The notes below the pieces were generated by a model. That model was not told the origin of the DNA. It ran no database searches and worked only from the letters and a program-made list of their open reading frames with translations. From Ktedonobacter racemifer DSM 44963 (GTDB taxonomy: Bacteria; Chloroflexota; Ktedonobacteria; Ktedonobacterales; Ktedonobacteraceae): a DNA stretch of 64,000 bases. The stretch lies in contig NZ_ADVG01000001.1 of assembly GCF_000178855.1 (NCBI RefSeq), forward strand, positions 186,001 through 250,000. The letters are read 5' to 3'. The translations under genes and the position numbers were made by a program. Shown here one piece after another: positions 37,040-45,997 of this stretch (positions within the stretch are counted from its first letter, which is position 1; the number at the start of each line of letters is the position of its first letter).

Positions 37040-39458
37040 GTTAAAACTAAGCATGAGTGTCACCACTCCTACTCGTCTTCAAAACCGTGCTTGACAGTTT
37101 CCCGTCACACGGCTCCTCAGTAACATGGCCTTTGTCGTAGGTACCGTTGGCCTTTTTCGAGTGGCGCTCGTCGTGGCAATGACGATGGAGAGCGAACTTG
37201 TTGCTCAATTCCTCTCCGCCTCCTTCACTTTTCGGGGTAATGTGATCGATCTCTATGAGGTCTTCATCTTTGAAGTACAGTCCACACCAACGGCATTTTC
37301 CCTCTTGCTTCTGTAAAAGTTTTGCTTTAACTCCGTTAAGAAGCGGGTGTTTCTTGAGTCGCTGGCTCCAGTAAAGAAGATTTCCGTCATATGGGCTGGC
37401 AGTTCCTTTCACTTTTACATGACGCCGGATGTATGTTTGTTGGTGGTTTCGTAGTTGTAGGTCGGGGGTTCGGAAGATCCATCCCTTTCCTTCATCCACT
37501 TTCCAATACTTTTGCATAATCCAGTGTCGATTTTTGTTTGGGTGCCTGCGATTCGCCCATCTTTCCAGTTGTCGAAAAAGTACCATGTCGCAGTGCTTGA
37601 ATGCCCTTCTTGCACAGATGCTTCGGTAGTAGTTTGCCCATCCGTAAATGACCGGGTTCAACTCTTTAATGAGCTTTTCCTGTTTCATGCTCCGGTGCTC
37701 TGCTACCAGACGATGCGTTTCTTTCACATGGTGCGCAATCGCTTCCTTACTGGGTCTGATGAGTGTCTTGAAGCCAAGTGGTTGACCATTAGGCCGCTTT
37801 CCGGTGTGTGTTTTCCCCATCGGATACTGGCGTATGGTGAAACCAAGGAAATCAAATCCCGTTTTTCCCTGATATTCCATCAAGGTGTGCGTGATCCGTG
37901 TCTTGCTCGGCTTGAGTTCTAGTCCAATGCGCTGTAACCATTCCGAAAGGATTTCTTTTGCTTTTTCGACGCCTTCGAGCTTGGGATGGAAAACCACCAG
38001 ATCATCGGCGTAGCGGACAAATTTGGGTCGTCCCTCCTTCCACCGGTAGGCCGCTATCAAGTCCGTTTCCATACCATGAAGCGCGATATTCATAAGTAAT
38101 GGTGAGATGACTCCCCCCTGCGGGGTTCCTTTCCGGGTCTCGTCAAATATGCCATTATCAATGATTCCCGCTTTGAGCCAAGCTTTCACAAGCAGCCTTA
38201 CTGCGGGATAGGTGTCGAGTTTGGCGAGAAGTGCCTGATGATCAATATGATCAAATGCTCCTTTAATATCGGCATCCAGGACATACTTTGCCTGTGTGCA
38301 GATATTGGTGTGAATGGTTTGAATTGCATCATGACAGGAACGTCCAGGGCGGAAACCAAAGCTATTGGGTTCAAATTTGGCTTCCCATTGTGGCTCTAAA
38401 GCGAACTTTACGAGGCACTGGTGCGAGCGATCTCGCATGATGGGAATCCCCAAGGGTCTTTTCTCATCCTTTCCAGGCTTGGGAATATAGATCCTTCGCA
38501 CTGGTTGGGGTTTGTATTGAGACCATTGCTTGGGGTGGATTTGTTCAGCCAGAGTGAAACGCTGGGCCGGTTTGACTGATTTTACTCCGTCAATGCCTGC
38601 TGTGCGTTTTCCCTGGTTGTCTTGGGTCACTCGTCGAACCGCTAAAAGCCTTGTCGCTCTGGATTTCATCAGAAGTTTCTGTAGTTTGTGGACTGCTCTT
38701 ATGTTGCCACGGCTCTCGGCTTTGAAGATGCGCTTTTGTAGGCGGTAAACATGCTGCTCAAGCTTGCGCCAGGGCAGTTTGTTCCAACTTTCACTCTCAG
38801 GGTCAGGTGGTAGCTTGATCTTGGGTGCCTTCGTTTTCACCATACTACTCGTTTCTCTTCATTCCATGTTACCGTGCCTACGTCAGCATATCCTGGGCAT
38901 TACCCCAGGCATTGGCTTTTTAGGCAATCCTTCTCGGAGGCAGCTTGCGGATGGTTTCCTGCTCATCGTATCGACCTCCAATGAGAGCGTACCTTCGAGT
39001 TACTCCGTTCCGATTATCTGTTTTGCGCTGCCGTAGGTTTGTGCTATCCACCGGGTACGCTAGTGAGTGAGGCAGGGTATCACTACACTACCCTTTCACT
39101 TTCTCCATTGTTTCGCAGATTGGTACCTTACCTTTTGGTCAAGTCTATCAGCCTGTTTGACTTGTTCAACCTAACGATGGTTCCGTTGCACATTCGCGTT
39201 ATTCATTCTGTTGAATGAACTGCTAACCATAGCCGCCTGACTCGGAGATGGGTCTGCTTCAGACTAGCAGTTTCCTCTCCTGGATACCCGCTTTACGGAT
39301 TGAGGACCAGTCGCTACCGTAGGGCATCGTCTTTCCGTGCTCACTTCACAGGTGAGGAATTGCACCTCACGTCAGATAATCAGTTATCAAGACATTGATC
39401 AATGTCTTGCCAGCCTTCCCCTTACTTATCCAGCAAGTTTCGGCTGAACGGATCGCAC
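37040..39458 (-). mobile_element. Complete group II intron inserted in tnpB
   Basis: The 5' end at 39458 is GTGCGATCCGTTC. Domain V lies at about 37081-37114 (GAGCCGTGTGACGGGAAACT then a pairing arm), domain VI follows, and the intron ends ..TTTTAAC at 37040. The boundaries were set by the flanking frame: exon codons CAG-TGC-TAC join AAC-AAA-GAG. The intron is 2,419 bases with an intact reverse transcriptase, so it is probably functional. Confidence 0.85.
37047..38843 (-). CDS. ltrA: Group II intron reverse transcriptase/maturase with HNH endonuclease
   Basis: A full-length 598-residue intron-encoded protein. RT-0 to RT-7 include FGFRPGRSCHDAIQTI, VLDADIKGAFDHIDH, GTPQGGVISPLLMN, the catalytic FVRYADDLVVF and FDFLGFTIRQYP. 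The X/maturase domain (LNPVIYGWANYYRS) and a C-terminal HNH endonuclease (CRWCGLYF, IEIDHITPKSEGG, HRHCHDERH) follow. It promotes splicing and retrohoming of its own intron. The ORF stop lies inside domain VI, seven bases before the intron end, an unusually tight arrangement. Confidence 0.93.
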   Translation of the reverse strand: MVKTKAPKIKLPPDPESESWNKLPWRKLEQHVYRLQKRIFKAESRGNIRAVHKLQKLLMKSRATRLLAVRRVTQDNQGKRTAGIDGVKSVKPAQRFTLAEQIHPKQWSQYKPQPVRRIYIPKPGKDEKRPLGIPIMRDRSHQCLVKFALEPQWEAKFEPNSFGFRPGRSCHDAIQTIHTNICTQAKYVLDADIKGAFDHIDHQALLAKLDTYPAVRLLVKAWLKAGIIDNGIFDETRKGTPQGGVISPLLMNIALHGMETDLIAAYRWKEGRPKFVRYADDLVVFHPKLEGVEKAKEILSEWLQRIGLELKPSKTRITHTLMEYQGKTGFDFLGFTIRQYPMGKTHTGKRPNGQPLGFKTLIRPSKEAIAHHVKETHRLVAEHRSMKQEKLIKELNPVIYGWANYYRSICARRAFKHCDMVLFRQLERWANRRHPNKNRHWIMQKYWKVDEGKGWIFRTPDLQLRNHQQTYIRRHVKVKGTASPYDGNLLYWSQRLKKHPLLNGVKAKLLQKQEGKCRWCGLYFKDEDLIEIDHITPKSEGGGEELSNKFALHRHCHDERHSKKANGTYDKGHVTEEPCDGKLSSTVLKTSRSGDTHA

Positions 39459-40127
39459 GTAGCACTGATTGAGGCTTTTGAGGGGTTTACCACTCACCAG
39501 ACGAGGCACAAAACCAGGTTTGTCGCTGGTGATGGCTGCCAGCACATTGACGCCCACATCTACGGCTGCTCGAAGCTGTGGGGTGACCGCAGCCGGTTGG
39601 ATCTCCTGCTCATAGACGACCTCCAGCATGTAGCCATCAGCGCGTGGAACGATGCGTACCTGCCTGATGGCCTCCCAGGTGATCTGAGTTGCGATCTCGA
39701 TGGGCAGTCCTGATGGGACCAGCTTGCCTGTGCGCTTGAATGCCCTCTTGCCCAGGGCTTTTTTCTCGTAGATGAGCAGGAAGCGGCCTTTGGCCTTGTC
39801 TTTGTAGCCAGGAAGCTTGGGGCGTCCTGTGAAGGCGGAGGGGTCTTCGCGGTAGGCCTCCATCCCTTCAAAAAAGCTGCCCCAATTGTGGTGAAGTTGA
39901 ATGAGGATGGCATTACTGACTTTGCGAGGCAGGGCACAATAGGCCTCATGGTGTTTCAAGCGATGAAAGATGGCAGCGTAGGGCAGGTAGGTTCCCTCGT
40001 GAATGAAGGCTTGCCGGACGTGGTAATTGGCCTGGTTGTACAGGTTTTTTGAGGCAAAGGCCGCCTGGTCAATGAGAGCAAAGCGTGCATCCTGGTGACG
40101 AATGAGATGTCGTTCGACCAACTGCAT
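39459..40127 (-). CDS. tnpB: TnpB (IS605 type), 5' exon
   Basis: 223 residues from ATG 40127, preceded by AAGGAGGAGG. The N-terminal OrfB domain (ARFALIDQAAFASKNLYNQA, GRPKLPGYKDK) leads to RuvC-I (RAAVDVGVNVLAAITSD) and stops at KSLNQCY at the intron. 669 bases is exactly 223 codons, so phase is kept at the splice junction. Confidence 0.82.
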
Positions 40128-40274
40128 CTGGTGGCCTCCTCCTTTTCCAACAACACGTCCTTCAAGTCGATGTGCCTCTCTCTTGTTCTTTGATTGAAGA
40201 ACATTCTTTCCAATAGAACTCTACCAGAGACGCCTTCATTTGTCAACATCTGGCATAATTGCCTGGAAACGTTT

Positions 40275-41196
40275 TTAACACCCCCCATTCGTTATAGACT
40301 GCCCGATTGAGGTGTTTGTTGCGCTCTCGATGCTCTTTCATGACCATTTGCCGCTGGGAAAGATCGCCAACCACAACGGTTCTCTCAACCAGTTTGTGGG
40401 CTATCAAGTGTGACGCTTTATGGAGACTATCCCGTTGTTTGTTGCATTTCTTCTGGGAAACGCGCTTGTAGACCTTGCTCAAGTGGATATACCGACGTGA
40501 TTTTTTCTTGCATTTGTCACGCTTTGATCGAATCTTATCAAGCTGCTTGTTGTACCAACGTGCCCCCTTGAAGCCGCCAATGGTATAGACCCTGCCTTGC
40601 TCGTTGACGCCTGTTGCCAGCGTTTTGATGCCAAGGTCAAAGGCGACCGTTCCATCAGTCTCGCAGTGTTTCTCTTTGCGCTCTCTGACAAAAGAGGCAT
40701 AGTAGTTGCCTCTGGCATCTCGACTGATAGCAACCTCTTTAAAGTGTTCTGGCGGTGTCTCTGTCAGACGTGCGACGATGTTGGGGTAAACCTTTGCACC
40801 ATGTTTCCCTCCGCCACCAGTAGGCAAAATGAGCTTATCGCCTTCAATCTTGATGTACATTGCCGGATAGCAGAGCGTGAAAAAGCAGTGACGCGGGCGT
40901 ACACGCGGGAATCCCGGCTTTTCTCCTGCTTTGACCCTGCGATAGAACGCTTTCATCGCACCATCAAGGCGATAGTAGACCTCCTGAAGGAGTTTGCCAT
41001 ACACTTGAATCAGCTCAGGATCATGCAGCTTGCTTTCTTGCAGGCTCTTCTTGGCTTCGTAGAGATTCCACTTTTCGCCTTCACGGAGTTTGAGTACCCA
41101 CCAGTTATACAATCCACGGCACTTGCCCTGCATGAATTCCAGGGTGGCAACATCTTGTTCACTAAGATCAATCCTGATCTTTTTGCAAAGCAGCAT
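40275..41196 (-). pseudogene. tnpB: IS607 tnpB, 5' part
   Basis: Starts at ATG 41196 inside the end of tnpA. It contains the TnpB N-terminal domain (CRGLYNWWVLKLREGE), the beta barrel and RuvC-I (TVAFDLGIKTLATGV), then RTVVVGDLSQRQM, in which Gly occupies the place of the usual RuvC-II Glu. The frame is cut after NEWGVLK by the IS605-type element. Confidence 0.8.
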
Positions 41197-41782
41197 CTTT
41201 GATCGCTTTCTTGTAGGAGCGCAGGCCGTGAAGGCGTGCCGAAAAGACGGTCACTATGGCAATCAGGTCGCGTACAAGCTCTTGCTCAGGAGAAAGGTTT
41301 TCGCCATTGATAACGATAAGTTCAGTATGGTGCCGTTGGCAAAAAGCTTCAAAGTATTCATAGCCAAAGCGAACTAACCGATCCCGATGGGCAAGAATAA
41401 TACGCCGCACTTGACCAAGCTCCACCATCTCCATGAGACGATTAAACTGTTTGCGTTTGTAGTTGAGCCCACTGCCAATATCCGACATCCATTCATCGAC
41501 CTCGAGCGAATACTGGTGGCAATAGGCTTCTAACGCTTTGGTTTGATTGACCAGATCAGGCTTTTGGACAATCCCAGAGACACGCGAGTAAGCAATGGTA
41601 AGTCCCTGCTCTGGCGCTTTCAACCCGCGATACTCAAGGTACTGATCGTGCGTGTAATAGCGCCTGTTTGATTGTGGGGAACGATGGGCAACTAACTTCC
41701 CTTCACGGTCCCATTTTTGCAGTGTCTTGGTGGACTTGCCAATAAGTTTGCCAAACGCTTGAATATCATATATGTTCTGCAT
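41168..41782 (-). CDS. tnpA: IS607 TnpA serine recombinase
   Basis: A 204-residue transposase with an N-terminal MerR-like helix-turn-helix (FGKLIGKSTKTLQKWDREGK) and a serine resolvase domain: nucleophile in AYSRVSG, LAHRDRLVRFGYE, and helix E (LIAIVTVFSARLHGLR). I place the start at ATG 41782, six bases after a -10 element, giving a leaderless transcript; a GTG two codons upstream overlaps the promoter region. Confidence 0.9.
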   Translation of the reverse strand: MQNIYDIQAFGKLIGKSTKTLQKWDREGKLVAHRSPQSNRRYYTHDQYLEYRGLKAPEQGLTIAYSRVSGIVQKPDLVNQTKALEAYCHQYSLEVDEWMSDIGSGLNYKRKQFNRLMEMVELGQVRRIILAHRDRLVRFGYEYFEAFCQRHHTELIVINGENLSPEQELVRDLIAIVTVFSARLHGLRSYKKAIKDAALQKDQD

Positions 41783-41788
41783 AAGCAC

Positions 41789-41817
41789 ATTTTAACACAA
41801 TTGAGTGCTTATGTCAA
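41789..41817 (-). promoter_or_regulatory. Promoter of IS607 tnpA (leaderless)
   Basis: TTGACA (41817-41812), 17 bases, TAAAAT (41794-41789), then six bases to ATG. Transcription would begin at or next to the start codon. The second IS607 copy has the same arrangement at 45332-45361. No gene is seen from 41831 to 42300. Confidence 0.65.
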
Positions 41818-42300
41818 AACTGTTTTAATTCTCCATGTTGGCACGATGCGAGAAGAGCGAGGAGTTGCCTATGCGACGCGCGTGCTCCTCGCCACATTTG
41901 AACGCCTAGACCGCGAGAGCAAACAGAATCAACGTCAGTCAAGACGAACTGGAAGGCAAGATGGGGCAAGAGTTGCGTGAAGTTTGCGCCCACCAACAGT
42001 GCGGCTCGCAGTACTACCAGGCTCATTGTGACCAATGAAGGTAGCAATGAAAAAAGAGACCTTGTTAGGAACAGGTTGCGAGCCATCGCATTGTTCCAGG
42101 TATGTCTAACACATCATTGATATGGGCATAGAAAAACAGCGTTTTTGGACCATGAGAGAGCAAATTTCTTCATCGATGGTTTGCTCTTTCTCAAACGAAA
42201 GAAGTACAATAAGGCCACATCACCCCAAAGAATTCTTAGAGGGGGATAGAAATGCCAGAATCCCATCTCTCCTTATGTGAGGAACAGGAGGAATACAATA

Positions 42301-43305
42301 ATGAAAATCAAGCGCATGGGCCGCACAGGACTACATGTCTCTGAAATTTGCCTGGGTACCATGACCTTTGGCAACCAATGTGATGAGCCAACCTCGCGTG
42401 CCATTATGCAAAAAGCCTTTGACGCAGGAGTGACGTTCTTTGATACCGCCGATGCGTACCCGCTGGGAGGGTCCCTGGAAACAGTTGGGCGTACCGAGGA
42501 ATACATCGGACGCTGGCTCAAAGGTCGCAGAGAACAGATTGTCCTGGCGACCAAGTTTTTTGGCAAGATGGGTCAGGGACCTAACGAGCAAGGCGGATCA
42601 CGCAAGCACATTGTTCAGGCCGTAGAGGCGAGTTTGCGTCGCTTACAAACGGACTACATCGACCTCTACCAGATGCATTTTCCTGATCTGGAAACGCCCC
42701 TTGATGAAACATTGCGCGCTCTAGACGATCTGGTTCACAGCGGCAAAGTGCTCTATATTGGCTGCTCCAATTATCCAGCCTGGCTGTTGACGAAGGCGCT
42801 TTGGACCAGCGGTAAATTGGGCCTGGCTCGCTTTGACTGCGTGCAACCGCGGTACAATCTCTTATTCCGCCATATCGAAGCCGAGTTATTCCCACTTGCG
42901 CTTGACCAGGGAATAGGGATAATAAGTTATAATCCTCTGGCCGGAGGAGTCCTGACAGGACGCTATCAACCAGGGCAACAACCGAGCGAGGGGACACGTT
43001 TCACGCTCGACAGTGCTGGGAAGCTCTATCAAGCCCGATACTGGCAAGATGCGCAGATGCAAGCGGTGGAAAGGCTCAAGTCGTATTGCCAGGAACGCCA
43101 TCTCTCGGTGGCGCAACTCGCGCTGGCCTGGGTCCTTTCTCAACCTGCAATTACGTCGGCCATCGTGGGCGCGAGCAAACCAGAGCAACTCGACCAGACC
43201 CTCCCGGCGGTTGATCTGGTCCTCGATGAACAGATGCGAGAAGTATGTGATGATGTCTGGTATCAACTTCCGCGCGAACGCAATCGAGATGTCGCCTTCC
43301 GTTAG
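42301..43305 (+). CDS. Aldo/keto reductase
   Basis: A 334-residue TIM-barrel oxidoreductase. The AKR catalytic tetrad is visible as Asp and Tyr in FFDTADAYPLGG, Lys in VLATKFFGKMG and His in YQMHFPD. NADPH-binding segments GIISYNPLAGGVLTGRY and AIVGASKPEQL are at the C-terminal side. It resembles the YajO/AKR11-13 groups that reduce aldehydes; the true substrate is unknown. AGGAGG precedes ATG 42301, nine bases upstream. It appears monocistronic. Confidence 0.92.
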   Translation: MKIKRMGRTGLHVSEICLGTMTFGNQCDEPTSRAIMQKAFDAGVTFFDTADAYPLGGSLETVGRTEEYIGRWLKGRREQIVLATKFFGKMGQGPNEQGGSRKHIVQAVEASLRRLQTDYIDLYQMHFPDLETPLDETLRALDDLVHSGKVLYIGCSNYPAWLLTKALWTSGKLGLARFDCVQPRYNLLFRHIEAELFPLALDQGIGIISYNPLAGGVLTGRYQPGQQPSEGTRFTLDSAGKLYQARYWQDAQMQAVERLKSYCQERHLSVAQLALAWVLSQPAITSAIVGASKPEQLDQTLPAVDLVLDEQMREVCDDVWYQLPRERNRDVAFR

Positions 43306-43497
43306 CTCATGGATAGAGAGCAGAAGCCTTTGCTGCTAGCTAGCAAAGGCTTCGACGGCACTCTGAGCGTATCCCACTTGTATAGAAGAGGGAACCGCCA
43401 TGCCTGTAATTACTCCAGCAAACCCTGAGCTATAACAACTCAAACTCGTCTGGGGGCCAATATCCCAAACTGGAATGAGACAGTAGCACAGCATGCT

Positions 43498-44298
43498 CTA
43501 TTGCTCAAGGAATAGATTCTGAAATGTATCGTGAATGATGCCATTACTGTAGAGGTACAACGGTTTGGTTCTGTTCTCTGTGATGGTCGTGATCTTGCCC
43601 CCAGCTTCTCTCACAAGAAGTTTTCCAGCCTCAATATCCCATGGATTCGATGTACGGCTTACCAGTGCATCTGCTCTCCCACAGGCAACATCTGCAAGTT
43701 CGGTGACAATGGAACCAACGATGCGTGTTCGGTGGACATGAGCAGTTATCGCAGCAAAGTCTTTCAGTCCTTCTTCGACAACGCGAGGATCGCGAGACGA
43801 GGAGAGATCCCCAACATGGACTAATGCATTCTCGACGGTAGCCACCTGTGAGACGCTGATTTTTTCTCCATTGAGATAGGCTCCCTGGCCCCGTATCGTT
43901 GTAAATATCTCGTTTCTTGTGGGGAGGTAGATGACTCCTCCTACCGTTTCCTGGTTCGCAATCAAGGCAATAGCGATCCCAAAGGAAGGGCTACCATGTT
44001 GGAAATTAGCGGAACCATCCACTGGATCAATCGTCCAGTACTGGTCTTGCCTTCCAAGAACGCCAGCTTCTTCAGAAAGGACACCAATAGAGGGAGCTTC
44101 CCGTTGCAACACAGAGAGGATAATCCTCTCCGATCCAAGATCTACATCCAGGAGGTCATCTTTGTAGGCCTTCCTATGTTGTACCTGTGCCTGACCAAGA
44201 TGCTCAAGAAGATACCTTCCAGCTTCGCGACTAGCCTCCTCTGCAATTTTGATGAGAGCAGGGACCTCTGATAGGGATACAAAAGTGGTTGATGTCAT
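43498..44298 (-). CDS. Inositol-monophosphatase-family phosphatase
   Basis: A 266-residue Mg-dependent phosphatase. Metal ligands are in GVLSEEAG, the signature YWTIDPVDGSANFQHG and the C-terminal SNPWDIEAGKLLVREAGG. Substrates of the family include inositol phosphates, PAP and fructose-1,6-bisphosphate; which applies here cannot be told. I choose ATG 44298 because AAGGATGAG lies ten bases upstream; the frame extends further but without homology. Confidence 0.9.
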   Translation of the reverse strand: MTSTTFVSLSEVPALIKIAEEASREAGRYLLEHLGQAQVQHRKAYKDDLLDVDLGSERIILSVLQREAPSIGVLSEEAGVLGRQDQYWTIDPVDGSANFQHGSPSFGIAIALIANQETVGGVIYLPTRNEIFTTIRGQGAYLNGEKISVSQVATVENALVHVGDLSSSRDPRVVEEGLKDFAAITAHVHRTRIVGSIVTELADVACGRADALVSRTSNPWDIEAGKLLVREAGGKITTITENRTKPLYLYSNGIIHDTFQNLFLEQ

Positions 44299-44382
44299 AC
44301 GTTGCAAGCTCATCCTTCCAATGAATACATGATTGAATGCACAGCCATTCTTGTTGTATAGCATGCGAATGATGCTTGTCAA

Positions 44383-45331
44383 TATGTAGAGGCATGTGTC
44401 TGCGGGGCGCGTAAGACCTCTGCCTGAAGGCCTGTCTTTTCTACACCTGGAACAAGGTGATGTTGCAAAATAGCTGAAAAAGCCTTCTTGGAAAGAACAG
44501 ATGACAGAAAATGGGCTTCAGCCCGCGCAAGCCACGGGTCTTTAGACCCAGTGGTTAGCGGTCCTGGTTTTAACCCTTGCATCTCGTGCATTTCCACTTT
44601 TTTGCGCCTCTGTGAGAATATATCGGTAGTACCTTGAAAACTAAATGGTGTACGGGTTCCGTAGCGAAGGGCTACGGGTAAAAACACTACCGTGTTAACC
44701 AATGTGCAAGCTATTTGCTGCTGCGAAGGCACGGGTAGCCAATCCACGGCTTTAGGAAGTGGAGCAGCTAGGACAAAATAGCTTAGGAAAAGCCTCCAGC
44801 CTGGCGGGTCTATTCCCCAGGAATGAGCCTCGAAAGAGGCGGGTGTTGCTTCTCTCCAGGTTGCCGAAAACGAGAGTTGTGGGCCATTCTTCCCTTCTCG
44901 AGAGGCATGAGAGCAGCAACGCGCATGGCACCGCGCAAGAGAGACCACGCATGAATGGGTGCGTCCTCTCAGCTTTTCCTCCTCCACTACGAAGGGCAAT
45001 GAGTAGCAGCCACGCTGCATTTCTCAGCTTCTCGCGTACAGAGGAGAGGCAGAAGAAGCCACTGGGCTTTAGCCCAAGTGGAGTGTCACAAACAGAGAAG
45101 TGAACACTCAAGCTTCCCACCCCACATCCATCTTGAGCTCCGACGTGCCAGTCTTCTTTTTTTTGCGCGCTTCGCCCTGATACGACGTTTACGCAGGGCC
45201 CATTTTGGTAAGCTTAATTTTTTTGCAATGCTCCCCTCAACATCACTCCTTTGGCGCTCATCTTCAGCAAACTCGTGATCCGATTCCGCCGACAACCGCT
45301 CAGTTTTTTAGAAGGAGATCTGTACTAGGTA
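44383..45331. other. 950-bp hairpin-rich region without a clear gene
   Basis: Three hairpins with a CTTTAG loop recur: CCACGGGTCTTTAGACCCAG (44519), CCACGGCTTTAGGAAGTGG (44745) and CCACTGGGCTTTAGCCCAAG (45057). The type matches the ends of the iscB element and IS200/IS605 right ends, so decayed termini or omega-RNA remnants are likely. ACGGGTTCCGTAGCGAAGGG near 44653 forms another strong stem. Small frames here lack family signatures. Confidence 0.4.
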
Positions 45332-45361
45332 TTGACAAAGTGAACGAAAGTGAATTAAAAT
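45332..45361 (+). promoter_or_regulatory. Promoter of IS607 copy 2 tnpA (leaderless)
   Basis: TTGACA (45332-45337), 18 bases, TAAAAT (45356-45361), then CATTAC and ATG 45368. It has the same six-base distance as in the first copy although the intervening sequence differs. Confidence 0.65.
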
Positions 45362-45367
45362 CATTAC

Positions 45368-45997
45368 ATGTACTCAATCGCACAATTTGCCAAGCAGGTG
45401 GGTGTCAGCGTGAAAACCTTGCAGCGCTGGGATCGGGAAGGCCGTCTCAAAGCGAAACGAACCCTTTCTGGGCGGCGCTACTATGATGAGGCCGATCTGG
45501 CTACGGCGCTCAACCTTCCTCAACGGCCAGCCATCCGCCGAATGGTGGCCTATTGCCGGGTGTCGAGCCCTGCTCAACGACCGGATTTACAGAACCAACG
45601 GGCCGCCTTAGAGCGTTATGCAGTCTCCAAGCAGCTGGTGGTGGATGAGTGGATCATGGAAATCGGGGGCGGCCTCAATTTTGAGCGCACACAGTTTCTC
45701 AGGCTCGTAGACGCCATTGTCGAGGGAGAGGTTTCGTGCCTGCTCATCGCCCATCAGGATCGGCTGGCTCGCTTTGGCTTTGCTCTGCTCAAGCATCTGT
45801 GCGAGACGCACCGCACGGAATTGGTCGTGATGAACACCGAGACGCTCTCGCCCGAACAAGAGGTAGTGCAGGACTTGATGAGTATTGTCCACGGTTTTAG
45901 TTCACGCTTGTACGGCCTCAGGAATTACCGCAAAGCCTTAGAGAAAGCGCTCAAGGATGAAAACCGCGCACAAGATCCGGATGAACCCCACCCCTGA
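45368..45997 (+). CDS. tnpA: IS607 TnpA serine recombinase (copy 2)
   Basis: A 209-residue protein with a MerR-type helix-turn-helix (FAKQVGVSVKTLQRWDREGR) and resolvase domain (MVAYCRVSSPAQRPDLQNQR; IAHQDRLARFGFALL; DLMSIVHGFSSRLYGLRNYR). It overlaps tnpB by 41 bases. It differs clearly from the copy at 41168, so the two IS607 elements are distinct lineages. Confidence 0.92.
   Translation: MYSIAQFAKQVGVSVKTLQRWDREGRLKAKRTLSGRRYYDEADLATALNLPQRPAIRRMVAYCRVSSPAQRPDLQNQRAALERYAVSKQLVVDEWIMEIGGGLNFERTQFLRLVDAIVEGEVSCLLIAHQDRLARFGFALLKHLCETHRTELVVMNTETLSPEQEVVQDLMSIVHGFSSRLYGLRNYRKALEKALKDENRAQDPDEPHP

Larger units (their letters stand above)
36438..40274 (-). mobile_element. IS605-type tnpB-only element, itself split by a group II intron
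   Basis: It interrupts IS607 tnpB right after TTAA, with no target duplication, as IS200/IS605 elements do. The right end has the expected imperfect hairpin (36443-36468; GATGCCACATA pairing with TATGTGTCATC with one mismatch). No tnpA is present. Without the intron it is 1,418 bp. Confidence 0.75.
36063..41830 (-). mobile_element. IS607-family element 1, holding nested insertions
   Basis: tnpA (41782-41168) overlaps tnpB by 29 bases as usual in IS607. tnpB is interrupted between 40275 and 36437 by another element. Ends are approximate; the right side runs into the iscB element near 36050. Without the nested DNA it would be about 1.9 kb, a normal IS607 size. Confidence 0.7.
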
